Shown piece by piece: positions 8,120-16,798 of a stretch of DNA of 38,806 nt. The notes beneath the pieces are model-generated. The model saw nothing but the letters and a program-made list of their open reading frames with translations, was not told the DNA's origin and did not search any database. The first letter of the stretch is position 1. Each line of letters opens with the position of its first letter. Source of the DNA: Spirulinaceae cyanobacterium SM2_1_0 (lineage in GTDB: Bacteria; Cyanobacteriota; Cyanobacteriia; Cyanobacteriales; Spirulinaceae); contig JAAUTY010000046.1 in assembly GCA_012031265.1 (NCBI GenBank), positions 1-38,806 of the forward strand, given 5' to 3'. The translations under genes and the position numbers were made by a program.

Positions 8120-9046
8120 TTAGGTCTCAGCCAAAACTGCGGCTAGCGCACTTTTGACCGTAGCCTGTTGGTACTGGAAGCCTGCTGCCTGGGTGGCTTC
8201 CGGGAGGGCGCGCTGGCCTTCCAGAACGATCATCGCCGCATCGCCGAGTAGGGCTTCAATGGCGAAGGCCGGAACCGGCAGCCAGGAGGGACGTTGCAGT
8301 AATTGACCTAGAGTCGCACACAACTCCTGCATTCGGACTGGGTTGGGAGCGGTCGCATTGTAGACGCCGGCGAAGTCAGGACGCTGAATCATTTGCCAGA
8401 TCAGGTCAACGAGGTCGTCACGATAGATCCAGGAAAACCATTGTTGACCACTACCGATGGGACCACCCGCGAAGAGTTTGAAGGGTGGGATCAGTTTAGC
8501 GATCGCCCCGCCATTCCCCAGAACAATGCCAATGCGGGCGATCGCCAGCCGCACGCCCGCCGCCTTGACCGCTTGCGCTTCCGCCTCCCAGGTCTGACAG
8601 ATCTCAGCCAGAAAATCGTCCCCCGGCGGGCTGGTTTCGGTAAAAACAGCCGTCTCGCTCGTGCCGTAGTAGCCGACAGCCGAGGCACTGACCAGCACCT
8701 GCGGCTTTGGCTCTGCCTGCTGGATCGCTTCGACCAATCGCCGCGTGCCCAGTTGGCGACTATCGATAATCGCTTGCTTCCGCGCCGGGGTCCAGCGCCC
8801 ATCGGCCAGCGACTCGCCCGCCAAGTTCACGACCGCTGCGCAACCGGAGATCCGGGTTTGCCAGTCGCCCGCTGCCAGCGGCTGATAGGCGACCAGTTCT
8901 ACACGCGGAAATGCTGCCGCCGGAAAGATGCGGCGCGATCGCACGACATCGCGCGTGAAGACCAAGATATCTTGATCGTCAGCTTGTAGTTTTTGAACCA
9001 AGCGTGTGCCAACGAAGCCCGTGCCACCGGTAATTGCGATTTTCAT
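8120..9046 (-). CDS. TIGR01777-family NAD-dependent epimerase (SulA-like cell-division factor)
   Basis: These 308 residues form an atypical short-chain dehydrogenase/epimerase: Rossmann motif ITGGTGFVGTRLV at residues 4-16, VNLAGES, a SASAVGYYG active-site segment, and a C-terminal DUF1731 region (GVYNATAPNPV to the end). That is the TIGR01777 family. The Synechocystis homologue slr1223 and plant GC1/AtSulA have been implicated in cell and chloroplast division; that assignment is family knowledge. The GGAG ribosome site overlaps the psb28 stop, which lies only five bases upstream, so translation with psb28 is probably coupled. Confidence 0.88.
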   Translation of the reverse strand: MKIAITGGTGFVGTRLVQKLQADDQDILVFTRDVVRSRRIFPAAAFPRVELVAYQPLAAGDWQTRISGCAAVVNLAGESLADGRWTPARKQAIIDSRQLGTRRLVEAIQQAEPKPQVLVSASAVGYYGTSETAVFTETSPPGDDFLAEICQTWEAEAQAVKAAGVRLAIARIGIVLGNGGAIAKLIPPFKLFAGGPIGSGQQWFSWIYRDDLVDLIWQMIQRPDFAGVYNATAPNPVRMQELCATLGQLLQRPSWLPVPAFAIEALLGDAAMIVLEGQRALPEATQAAGFQYQQATVKSALAAVLAET

Positions 9047-9051
9047 AGCTC

Positions 9052-9437
9052 CTAGGACGACGCTCCTGTCCCCGAATCGCGGTACTCCATGCCGTTCGCC
9101 GCCGCATAACGATGCAGAAACCGCATGACACGCGCCCAGTGGTCATCGCGATCAATCTCAACAGCACACTCGACCCAGCGTAGGGTATCCCCCTCATCGC
9201 CACCAAAGATGAAGCGCACAGAAGTGGGAGTGATACTGATGCGTCCCTCCTCATCTCGTAGGCTCAAGTCACCGGTGGGCCGTGCCCGGAAGCTTTGGAA
9301 GCGCTCAATCGCATTAAGAGCGTCAAAGATCAATAGCACATTCCGCAAGCCGGACGCAGTGCTACGGCGCAGACGCACGTCCGCTAGGGTTTCAGGAATT
9401 CCTTCAAAAATTCAAGTGAGGGCGCAACAGCAGTCAT
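9052..9437 (-). CDS. psb28: Photosystem II assembly protein Psb28 family (frameshifted near the N-terminus)
   Basis: The main frame carries Psb28 hallmarks: DVRLRRS at the start, DEEGRISITPTSVRFIFGG in the middle and DHWARVMRFLHRYAAANGMEYRDSG at the end. Psb28 binds PSII assembly intermediates (RC47) on the cytosolic side of the thylakoid. The main frame has no ATG at the proper place; it opens at a GTG (9378). The expected N-terminus is present in another frame: ATG at 9437 reads MTAVAPSLE. Restoring one A in GAATTTTT (9406-9413 region) would join the two as MTAVAPSLEIFEGIPETLADVRL, which fits the family. This is therefore a one-base deletion or sequencing error, unless a non-ATG start gives a protein short by ~20 residues. 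It lies between petM and the epimerase. Confidence 0.85.
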
Positions 9438-9493
9438 GAACAATCTCGGGTCTCAATGTCAGTGACGGAGGGCAATTCCTAGCCATTGCCACA

Positions 9494-9607
9494 CTATTCC
9501 GCTTCGCCGCCCTGAATTTTGAGGAGGAGAAAACCGAGTGATAAACCGACGAGAATCAGCGTAAACGAGAGAACAGTAGCGTTAAAGAGGATATCATTTG
9601 CGCCCAT
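9494..9607 (-). CDS. petM: Cytochrome b6f complex subunit VII (PetM)
   Basis: This 37-codon gene (ATG 9607) encodes [15 protein letters not shown] followed by a single membrane helix ([14 protein letters not shown]) and the tail KIQGGEAE. That is the arrangement and the KxQG(x)EE-type ending of cyanobacterial PetM, one of the four small subunits at the periphery of the thylakoid cytochrome b6f complex. Two further in-frame ATGs lie upstream at 9616 and 9631. The one at 9631 has the better ribosome site (GGAG at 9640-9643, eight bases away) and would give 45 residues. I prefer 9607 because known PetM proteins are 32-38 residues and align from there. It is the first gene of a minus-strand photosynthesis run (petM, psb28, epimerase). 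Confidence 0.9.
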   Translation of the reverse strand: MGANDILFNATVLSFTLILVGLSLGFLLLKIQGGEAE

Positions 9608-9983
9608 GACGCCCATTGCAATTAGCTTCATTCAAATTACTCCTGATCAAATTCCTAAACTTGCCGCTCGTGCATTGCCCCGATGCAAGCAACGATTCGA
9701 TGTTCATTGTAGAACACTGCTGCCGCACTGGAAAGCCTGGGACAGCCCGAACCATGAAATCGCGGCGTGCCCAGCAGACGACCCAGGCTAGGCTGGAGGC
9801 AAACAGGTCGCCAGCGCAGTCAAGAATGCTTGCTCCGCGCGCTTCGGGTACGCCGACGGTGAGGATTTGCTACAGTGACGCAGGGTGAATGATTTGTTCG
9901 GCTTGAAGTAGCCGACACCCGCCCGCAAGCGCAAGTTGCCAGTAGACTGTTATTTGATATTGCCCCGCATCCCGTAAACGCGC
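9608..9983. other. Divergent intergenic region between petM and gatA
   Basis: This stretch separates two divergent genes and should hold both promoters. It includes the petM ribosome site region (GGAG at 9640-9643 on the minus strand) and an AT-rich patch just before gatA (9950-9961). No clean -35/-10 pair, hairpin or RNA gene was seen. The short frames crossing it show no protein-like sequence. Confidence 0.5.
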
Positions 9984-11501
9984 ATGGAATCGATCCGCGA
10001 GCTACACCGCCAACTGGTCGCGAAAGAACGCTCAGCCATCGAAATTACCCAAGAATTTCTGGATCGTATCCAGGCCCTCGAGCCCCAAGTGCGGAGCTTC
10101 TTGCACATCACCGCTGACCAGGCGATCGCCACGGCCAAGCAAGTTGATGCTCAGATTGCCGCTGGCGAACCGATTGGGATGCTCGCCGGGATTCCGATCG
10201 GCATCAAAGACAACCTCTGCACCCAGGGCGTGCCCACCACTTGCGCCTCACGGATTCTGGAAAACTTCGTCCCCCCCTACGAGTCCACCGTCACCGCCAA
10301 ACTCAAGGCGGCGGGAGCAGTCATGGTGGGCAAAACCAACCTTGACGAGTTTGCGATGGGCAGCTCGACCGAAAACTCCGGCTTCCAGGTCACCAGCAAC
10401 CCCTGGGATCTGACCCGGGTGCCCGGCGGTTCCTCCGGTGGCTCAGCGGCGGCCGTCGCGGCCGAGGAATGTGTGGTTGCCCTCGGTTCCGATACCGGCG
10501 GCTCGATCCGCCAGCCCGCGTCGCTCTGTGGCGTGGTGGGCATGAAGCCGACCTACGGCCGTGTCTCACGCTTCGGTCTTGTTGCCTTTGCCTCGTCCCT
10601 GGATCAGATCGGGCCGCTGGCACGCAGTGTTGAGGATGCGGCGATCTTGCTGAGCGCGATCGCCGGGCATGATCGCTACGACTCGACCAGCCTTGATGTC
10701 CCCGTTCCCGACTACGCCCAACTCCTACGCCCCAATTTCCGCCCCAAATCACGCCTCCGCATTGGCGTGATCAAAGAGACCTTTGGCAGCGGCCTCGACT
10801 CCGTAGTCGAAGAAAAGGTGAAGGCGGCCGTCGAGCAACTACAAGAACTCGGTGCTGAAATTCAAATCGTTTCCTGCCCGCGCTTCAGCTACGGTCTCCC
10901 GGCTTACTACGTCATCGCCCCGTCGGAAGCGTCCGCGAACCTCGCCCGCTACGATGCCGTGAAATATGGCAACCGCGAGGCCGACCCTGAAAATCTCGTT
11001 GCCATGTATAAACAGACCCGTGCTAAAGGCTTCGGGGCAGAAGTCAAGCGACGGATTATGTTAGGAACCTACGCCCTCTCCGCCGGTTACTACGATGCTT
11101 ATTATCTGAAAGCCCAGAAAGTCCGTACCCTAGTTAAGCAAGACTTTCAAGCCGCCTTTGAAAAAGTCGATGTGCTGATTTGTCCGACCGCGCCGACCAC
11201 AGCGTTCAAAGCTGGAGAAAAAACCGATGATCCCTTGGGAATGTACCTGCTCGACTTGATGACGATTCCGGTTAATCTGGCCGGTTTGCCAGCGATCAGC
11301 ATTCCCTGCGGCTTTGATCGCCAAGGGCTACCAGTAGGAATGCAATTGATCGGCAATGTTCTACGCGAAGACCTTTTGCTGCAAGTGGCGCACGCCTACG
11401 AGCAGGCGACCCCTTGGCATCTCAAGAAGCCTGAACTGTTGATGAATGAGGCGGAACGCAAAGCGGCACGGAGCCAAGCCGCTGCCACCACAAAATCCTG
11501 A
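9984..11501 (+). CDS. gatA: Aspartyl/glutamyl-tRNA(Asn/Gln) amidotransferase subunit A
   Basis: The 505-aa protein is a full-length amidase-signature enzyme. The Ser-cisSer-Lys triad is visible: Lys75 in GIPIGIKDN, Ser150 in [12 protein letters not shown] and Ser174 in [37 protein letters not shown] and the C-terminal GMQLIGNVL block complete the GatA signature. GatA hydrolyses glutamine and supplies ammonia to GatB in the GatCAB complex, converting Glu-tRNA(Gln) to Gln-tRNA(Gln); cyanobacteria need it because they lack GlnRS. The N-terminus [11 protein letters not shown] is typical, supporting the ATG at 9984. The C-terminal ~15 residues ([16 protein letters not shown]) are an extra Ala-rich tail. 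gatB and gatC are not in the window. Confidence 0.97.
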   Translation: MESIRELHRQLVAKERSAIEITQEFLDRIQALEPQVRSFLHITADQAIATAKQVDAQIAAGEPIGMLAGIPIGIKDNLCTQGVPTTCASRILENFVPPYESTVTAKLKAAGAVMVGKTNLDEFAMGSSTENSGFQVTSNPWDLTRVPGGSSGGSAAAVAAEECVVALGSDTGGSIRQPASLCGVVGMKPTYGRVSRFGLVAFASSLDQIGPLARSVEDAAILLSAIAGHDRYDSTSLDVPVPDYAQLLRPNFRPKSRLRIGVIKETFGSGLDSVVEEKVKAAVEQLQELGAEIQIVSCPRFSYGLPAYYVIAPSEASANLARYDAVKYGNREADPENLVAMYKQTRAKGFGAEVKRRIMLGTYALSAGYYDAYYLKAQKVRTLVKQDFQAAFEKVDVLICPTAPTTAFKAGEKTDDPLGMYLLDLMTIPVNLAGLPAISIPCGFDRQGLPVGMQLIGNVLREDLLLQVAHAYEQATPWHLKKPELLMNEAERKAARSQAAATTKS

Positions 11502-11597
11502 AGCCCGCCCTGAAGGAGTTCTTTTGGGTTGCCCCACAGTTGGTCACTGAGGCGTACAGCAGTTGCTGCTGGTGATGTTGTCGGCTCTAACCTAACT

Positions 11598-12512
11598 ATG
11601 CCGAAATTCTCGCTCCGGACAATCAAATCTGCACTAGGAAAAACAGCGTTGGCGATCGCTGCCCTCGCCGCCTTGACCTACATCGGAGCCTGTCTCGCCC
11701 TCTGGAAGTGGCAGCACACATTGATTTTTCAACCGGAAGCCATCATCAAAGTCACCCCGGATACCTTTGGCCTTGCCTACGAAGATGTTTGGATACAAGT
11801 TGGCAATGATAAAAGCGAGCGCCTACATGGTTGGTGGTTACCCGCCGCCCAAACACCCCAAGGCACAGTACTATACTTGCATGGCAATGGTGGCAATGTT
11901 GGTGCCAATCTCGATCAGGCGCAGGTGTTTCATGAACTGGGTCTCAATGTTTTTATCCTCGATTATCGTGGCTATGGATTGAGCCGGGGTCGCGAATTTC
12001 CTCATGAACAACAGGCCTATGAAGATGCGGTGATCGCCCTCAATTACTTACACCAAGAACGTGGCTTAGACCCCTCAGAAATCATCCTGTTTGGGCACTC
12101 CCTGGGCGGGGCGATCGCCATCGAATTAGCAACCGCCAATCCCGATTTAGCCGCGCTGATCATCCAAAGCTCCTTTACCTCCATGCGCGCGATGGTCGAA
12201 TATGATGGCATTTACGACCAATTCTTCCCCATCGGTCTGTTACTGCACCAGGAATTTGACTCAATCACCAAAGTCCCTAGCCTAGAAATGCCGCTCATCT
12301 TCACACACGGCGGTCAAGATGAACGCATACCCAATCGCATGAGCCGCGAACTCTACGCCGCCGCCAATGAGCCGAAGGAGTTCTATTTCATCCCCACGGC
12401 TGACCACAACAATATTTCCGACCTGGGCGGCGCTGAGTATCGGCAAAAATTGGCGACATTCTTGCAAGCCGCGCGCGATCGCCGCGCCCAGCTCACCCAG
12501 CCCCAGCCCTAA
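11598..12512 (+). CDS. Membrane-anchored alpha/beta hydrolase
   Basis: From the ATG at 11598 this is 304 residues. An N-terminal hydrophobic anchor (about residues 15-38, [20 protein letters not shown]) is followed by an alpha/beta-hydrolase fold: [11 protein letters not shown] oxyanion region, [10 protein letters not shown], nucleophile elbow GHSLGG with Ser168, Asp in [10 protein letters not shown] and a C-terminal His in PTADHNNI. This arrangement is that of the BEM46/ABHD13-like family of serine hydrolases, whose substrates are mostly unknown. The frame is open 23 codons upstream but those residues are not family-like. It follows gatA by 96 bases and precedes dnaE by 35 bases on the same strand. 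Confidence 0.87.
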   Translation: MPKFSLRTIKSALGKTALAIAALAALTYIGACLALWKWQHTLIFQPEAIIKVTPDTFGLAYEDVWIQVGNDKSERLHGWWLPAAQTPQGTVLYLHGNGGNVGANLDQAQVFHELGLNVFILDYRGYGLSRGREFPHEQQAYEDAVIALNYLHQERGLDPSEIILFGHSLGGAIAIELATANPDLAALIIQSSFTSMRAMVEYDGIYDQFFPIGLLLHQEFDSITKVPSLEMPLIFTHGGQDERIPNRMSRELYAAANEPKEFYFIPTADHNNISDLGGAEYRQKLATFLQAARDRRAQLTQPQP

Positions 12513-12547
12513 CCGTTTTCATTGCCACCCTCACCCCCCCTCTGCTT

Positions 12548-15189
12548 ATGTTTGTTGGTCTGCACATCCACAGTGACTACAGCCTGCTCGATGGTGCGTC
12601 GCAACTCCCGGCGCTCGTCAAGCGCGCAGCGGAACTCGGAATGCCAGCGATCGCCCTCACCGATCACGGCGTCATGTACGGCGCGATCGAGCTGATCAAA
12701 GTCTGCCGCAGCAACGGCATCAAGCCGATCATCGGCAACGAGATGTACGTGATCAATGGCGACATTCACAATAAAAAACAGCGCTACAAACGCTACCATC
12801 AAGTCGTCCTCGCCAAGACCACCCAAGGCTACAAAAACCTCACAAAACTGACGACAATCTCACACCTGCACGGGATACAGGGACGCGGCATCTTCAGCCG
12901 TCCTTGTATCAACAAAGAACTGCTCGAACAGTATCACGAAGATTTGATCGTCACCAGCGCTTGCCTCGGCGGCGAAGTCCCCCAATGTATCCTCCGCAAC
13001 GACCTTGAACGCGCCCGCGAAGTCGCTCGTTGGTATCAGGGAATTTTTGGCGACGACTACTATTTGGAAATCCAGGATCACGGTTCTATAGAAGACCGCA
13101 TTGTCAATCCAGAGATCGTTAAAATCGCTCACGAATTAGACATTCGCGTTATTGTTACCAATGACTCGCACTTCATCTCCTGTAACGATGTCGAAGCCCA
13201 TGATGCCCTGCTCTGCATCCAGACCGGCAAGCTGATCAGTGAGAACAAGCGCCTGCGCTACAGCGGCACCGAGTATCTAAAGTCGGCCGAGAGATGCGGC
13301 AGTTGTTCCGTGATCATTTACCCGCCGAGGTGGTTGAGGAGGCGATCGCCAACACCCTACACGTCGCCGAAAAGGTGCAGCCCTACAAAATCATGGGCGA
13401 ACCGCGCATCCCCGATTACAAGGTTCCTGCCGGTCATACCGCCGATAGTTACCTCGAGGAGGTGACTTGGCAGGGCCTGCAAGCTAGGCTCAAATGTCGC
13501 AGCCGCCAGGAAGTAGAACCGGCCTATCGCGAGCGGTTAGAATATGAGTTGAAAATGATGCAAAAGATGGGGTTCTCGACCTACTTCCTAGTAGTCTGGG
13601 ACTACATTAAATTTGCACGCGACAATCAAATTCCCGTTGGGCCGGGACGCGGGTCTGCGGCTGGCTCGCTCGTCGCCTATTCGCTGCGAATCACCAATAT
13701 CGATCCCGTTCATCACGGCTTACTCTTCGAGCGTTTCCTGAACCCCGAACGCAAATCGATGCCGGATATCGACACCGACTTCTGCATCGAGAAGCGGGAT
13801 CAAGTGATTGATTATGTGACCGAAAAGTATGGCAAAGATCGCGTCGCACAAATCATCACCTTCAACCGCATGACCTCGAAAGCGGTGCTCAAGGATGTAG
13901 CGCGCGTTTTGGATATTAGCTTCGCTGACTCCACCTACATGACGAAGCTGATCCCGACGGTACGGGGAAAAACGACGCCACTAAAGACGATGATTTCTGA
14001 CCAGACACCGGCCCCGGAATTCAAGGCGAAATACGACAACGATCCGGAAGTCAAACGCTGGGTCGATATGGCGATTCGCATCGAGGGCACGAACAAAACC
14101 TTCGGCGTTCATGCGGCCGGGGTGGTGATTTCCTCTGACCCGCTTGATGAAGTGGTGCCGCTGCAATACAACAACGACGGTGCGGTGATTACGCAATATG
14201 CAATGGAAGAGTTGGAGCAGCTCGGTCTGCTAAAAATGGACTTCCTTGGTTTGCGTAACCTGACAACCATTCAGAAGTCGATTGAGCTGATCGAGAAACA
14301 TCAGAATGTTCACTTGGAAGCAGATCAATTACCCCTCGAAGAGCGCCGCGCTCTAGAGATTTTGCAGAAGGGTGAGCAGAAGAAGCTACCAGCGGATATT
14401 CAGAAGACTTATCAACTCCTATGTGAAGGAAAACTTGAAGGTGTCTTCCAGCTCGAATCTGACGGGATGCGCCAAATCGCACTCGACCTCAAACCGTCTG
14501 AACTGAATGACATTTCAACTCTGATTGCGCTCTACCGTCCCGGCCCTCTTGATGCAAATTTGATTCCCCAGTATATCGACTGTAAACACGGGCGAACACC
14601 GGTGAAGTACCAACATCCTTTACTGGAGTCGATTCAGGAGGAAACCTATGGGATTTTTGTCTATCAAGAGCAAATCATGAAAACAGCTCAAGACTTGGCG
14701 GGCTATTCGCTAGGTCAGGCTGACTTGCTCAGGCGAGCCATGGGTAAGAAGAAGATGTCTGAGATGCAAAAGCATCGTGAAATCTTCATTGATGGTGCAA
14801 CGAAGAATGGTGTTCCCCAGTCAGTGGCTGAAACTCTATTTAATCAGATGGTGCAGTATGCAGAGTATTGCCTGAGTTACGAAACGCCTATTTTGACGGT
14901 TGAATATGGTTCGCTGCCGATTGGTCGCATTGTAGAAGCACAAATTCCCTGCACGGTTTATAGCATTGATACGAATGGCTTTGTTTATACGCAGGCGATC
15001 GCCCAGTGGCACACACGCGGCGAACAGGATGTGTTTGAGTACGCCTTAGAGGACGGCAGTATCATCCGCGCTACGGCTGACCACAAATTCATGACGGTCA
15101 CCGGCGAGATGCTACCGATTGAGGCGATTTTTCAGCAGGGGCTGGATCTGAAGCGTTGCGATCGCCTGTTGGCAAGCTCAGCCGCCTGA
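12548..15189 (+). CDS. dnaE: DNA polymerase III alpha subunit, N-terminal half with split intein (one-base frameshift)
   Basis: The extein half holds the PHP domain ([24 protein letters not shown]), then the polymerase core with [14 protein letters not shown] and the metal-binding [12 protein letters not shown]. It ends at MVQYAEY, where the cyanobacterial split-intein N fragment begins. Cyanobacteria encode the replicative polymerase as DnaE-N and DnaE-C halves joined by protein trans-splicing; the C half is elsewhere. The reading frame breaks at 13289-13293. The sequence gives GCC GAG AGA TGC, but the family protein [14 protein letters not shown] requires GAG GAG ATG, so one G is missing. 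The upstream frame runs from ATG 12548 to a stop at 13465 and the downstream frame covers 13294-15189. dnaE is essential, so I infer a sequence error. Start [17 protein letters not shown] is canonical. Confidence 0.95.
14869..15186 (+). other. DnaE split intein, N-terminal fragment
   Basis: These 106 codons start at the catalytic Cys1 ([19 protein letters not shown]) directly after the extein residues AEY. Block A ([14 protein letters not shown]), block B ([14 protein letters not shown], with the TxxH-type motif) and the end of the N fragment ([15 protein letters not shown]) are intact. The family fragment is about 102 residues; here a short tail (RLLASSAA) follows. It associates with the C fragment on DnaE-C and splices the two exteins. 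Compared with the well-known Npu fragment, several acidic residues are replaced (ETP for [12 protein letters not shown] for VEKRIECTV), which could alter affinity. Confidence 0.97.
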
Positions 15190-15373
15190 TCGCTCAACTG
15201 CAAACTTGCAAACTGCTGTCCTGCAAGCATCTCCCGGCCTGTCATGCGCAAACGATCCAGCCCACCTTAGAGAGAGCTTCTGAGTCGCTTGGCATTGCCG
15301 CAGACCGATGAGAGAGAACACCGATAGTTTTTAGAATTGACATATATTGATTCACAATCTGGAGTTCTGAGTA

Positions 15374-15553
15374 ATGAGCACTGAAGATCGAGTAGAGGCT
15401 ACTCTCAAGAATGTTGAGGGCAAGGTTCAGGAGGCGATGGGTGAATTGACTGGTGACCCGGCCGACCAAGCAGAAGGCAAGGCTAAGCAGATTGAGGCTC
15501 GCGCTAAGCACACCAAGGAAAATATCAAAGAGAAAATTGACCAGTCTCTCTAA
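15374..15553 (+). CDS. CsbD-family stress-response protein (59 aa)
   Basis: The product starts MSTEDRVEATLKNVEGKVQEA, continues MGELTGDPADQAEGKAKQIE and ends in a Lys/Glu-rich helix. This is the CsbD-like signature: KNxxGKxxxxxGxxTGDxxxxxxGK. CsbD proteins are small, hydrophilic, helical proteins induced by general stress in many bacteria; their molecular role is not established. GGAG lies nine bases upstream of the ATG. The gene stands alone, with a strong intrinsic terminator 28 bases after its stop, so it is probably a monocistronic, highly expressed unit. TTGACA at 15337-15342 is a possible promoter element, but no good -10 at the right distance was found. Confidence 0.9.
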   Translation: MSTEDRVEATLKNVEGKVQEAMGELTGDPADQAEGKAKQIEARAKHTKENIKEKIDQSL

Positions 15554-15581
15554 TGCTAGAGCAACTAGCGTCTGAATTGGA

Positions 15582-15614
15582 AGAGAACAGCCGCCTTGGC
15601 TGTTCTCTTTTTTT
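15582..15614 (+). terminator. Intrinsic terminator after the CsbD-family gene
   Basis: An 11-bp perfect stem (AGAGAACAGCC / GGCTGTTCTCT, 15582-15592 and 15598-15608) with a five-base loop is followed immediately by a run of T to 15614. This is a classic rho-independent terminator. Confidence 0.92.
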
Positions 15615-15728
15615 ATTCATGTCAAGCGTGGTGCATCCCGTTTCTGAGTGTAGAGTTGCCTAAATTTATATGTTCAAAAACCAGCCTTTGTCGGCAGACC
15701 AGAGCGGAAAAATTCTAAGAATGAATTG

Positions 15729-15756
15729 TTGTGGCTATGTCGCGACCTGTTATAGT
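15729..15756 (+). promoter_or_regulatory. Predicted sigma-70-type promoter of the membrane-protein gene
   Basis: TTGTGG at 15729-15734 and TATAGT at 15751-15756 are separated by 16 bases. A leader of about 90 bases follows, which contains an inverted repeat (GTTCTCG 15776-15782 / CGAGAAC 15796-15802) before the ATG at 15858. The region 15615-15857 otherwise has no gene I can support. Confidence 0.45.
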
Positions 15757-15857
15757 GCGGCCGGCAGGAATCTTTGTTCTCGACTGACTCAGCGACGAGA
15801 ACGCCTTACTATGGGTAAGAATTACACTGTTGTCACCCCAAGGGCTGAACTCTATTT

Positions 15858-16600
15858 ATGGCTGCAAGTACCAAGGTCATCGGTTTTTTGCTCGCCCTTT
15901 GTCTGGGGTTAGTGCATATCTTCGCGAGTCGTACCCATTGGGTCGAGCGCGTACCACATCGCTGGTGGGTTTCGCTGGCGGGTGGTGTTTCTGTGGCTTA
16001 CATTTTTCTCGATATTTTCCCAGAACTGGGTAGTGCTCAGACGGAAGTCGAGCATGGCTCTGGTTTCTTGATCCAGTATTTGGAAAATCATGTCTACTTG
16101 CTCGCCCTGGTCGGTCTGGCACTCTTCTACGGTCTGGAAAAAATGGCTTCGCGATCGCGCGCTCAGCGACAAAAACAGCACGGCAGGGATGATACACACC
16201 CTGGCGTATTTTGGATTCATATCATTTCATTCACGCTGTACAATGCGATCCTCGGCTATCTACTCCGCGAAGCAGAAGATCATGGTCTCATTAACTGCTT
16301 GCTGCTCTTTTTCGCGCTGGGTCTACATTTCCTGGTCAATGATGTCAGTCTGCGCGAGCACCACAAGCAAGCCTACGACCACATCGGGCGGTGGTTGCTA
16401 GCTGCCGCGATTATCTGCGGTTGGGTGTTGGGCCAGGCCTTTCATGTCAACGCAGCGGCGATCGCGTGATTTGGGCACCCGTGGCGGGCGGGATCATTCT
16501 CAATGTTCTCAAAGAAGAGTTACCCGCCGAGCAAGAGAGCCACTTCGGCATCTTCGCCACTGGCGCAACCATTTATGCTTTGATCCTGCTGATTATGTAG
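15858..16600 (+). CDS. Polytopic membrane protein of unknown function (one-base frameshift)
   Basis: The protein has about seven or eight hydrophobic segments: residues 7-25 (IGFLLALCLGLVHIFAS), 38-55 (VSLAGGVSVAYIFLDIFPEL), 75-92, 120-137, 143-160 and 173-195. The first frame stops at 16469 after AAAIA. The continuation in another frame, VIWAPVAGGIILNVLKEELP, then a last helix GIFATGATIYALILLIM ending at 16600, reads as the natural C-terminus. One missing C (GCGATCGCCGTG expected, GCGATCGCGTG seen at 16458-16468) explains the break. Total about 247 residues. The helix pattern and the FLDIFPEL and KEELPxExES motifs recall ZIP-like transporters distantly, but I do not recognise the family. Confidence 0.75.
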
Positions 16601-16798
16601 ATTTAGCCTCAGTCGCTTGCCCTCAAATTGCCAGTATCCCTGCTCGAAACCGCCAGTGCCGGTTGCTGGTTGCCGATGACGCGCCCAACTTATCCTTAGA
16701 TCTTTTACAGCATCCGACAGTTGCCGGTCGCCACCAAGGCTGCGTTAGGCTAGCAGCACAGTTCCGCTCACCGCATTCAATTAGGCATTGTTAAGACT

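Noticed and set aside
15670-15912. 80-residue frame upstream of the membrane-protein gene
   Set aside because: It overlaps the predicted promoter and leader and has no recognisable sequence; the ATG at 15858 is the better start.
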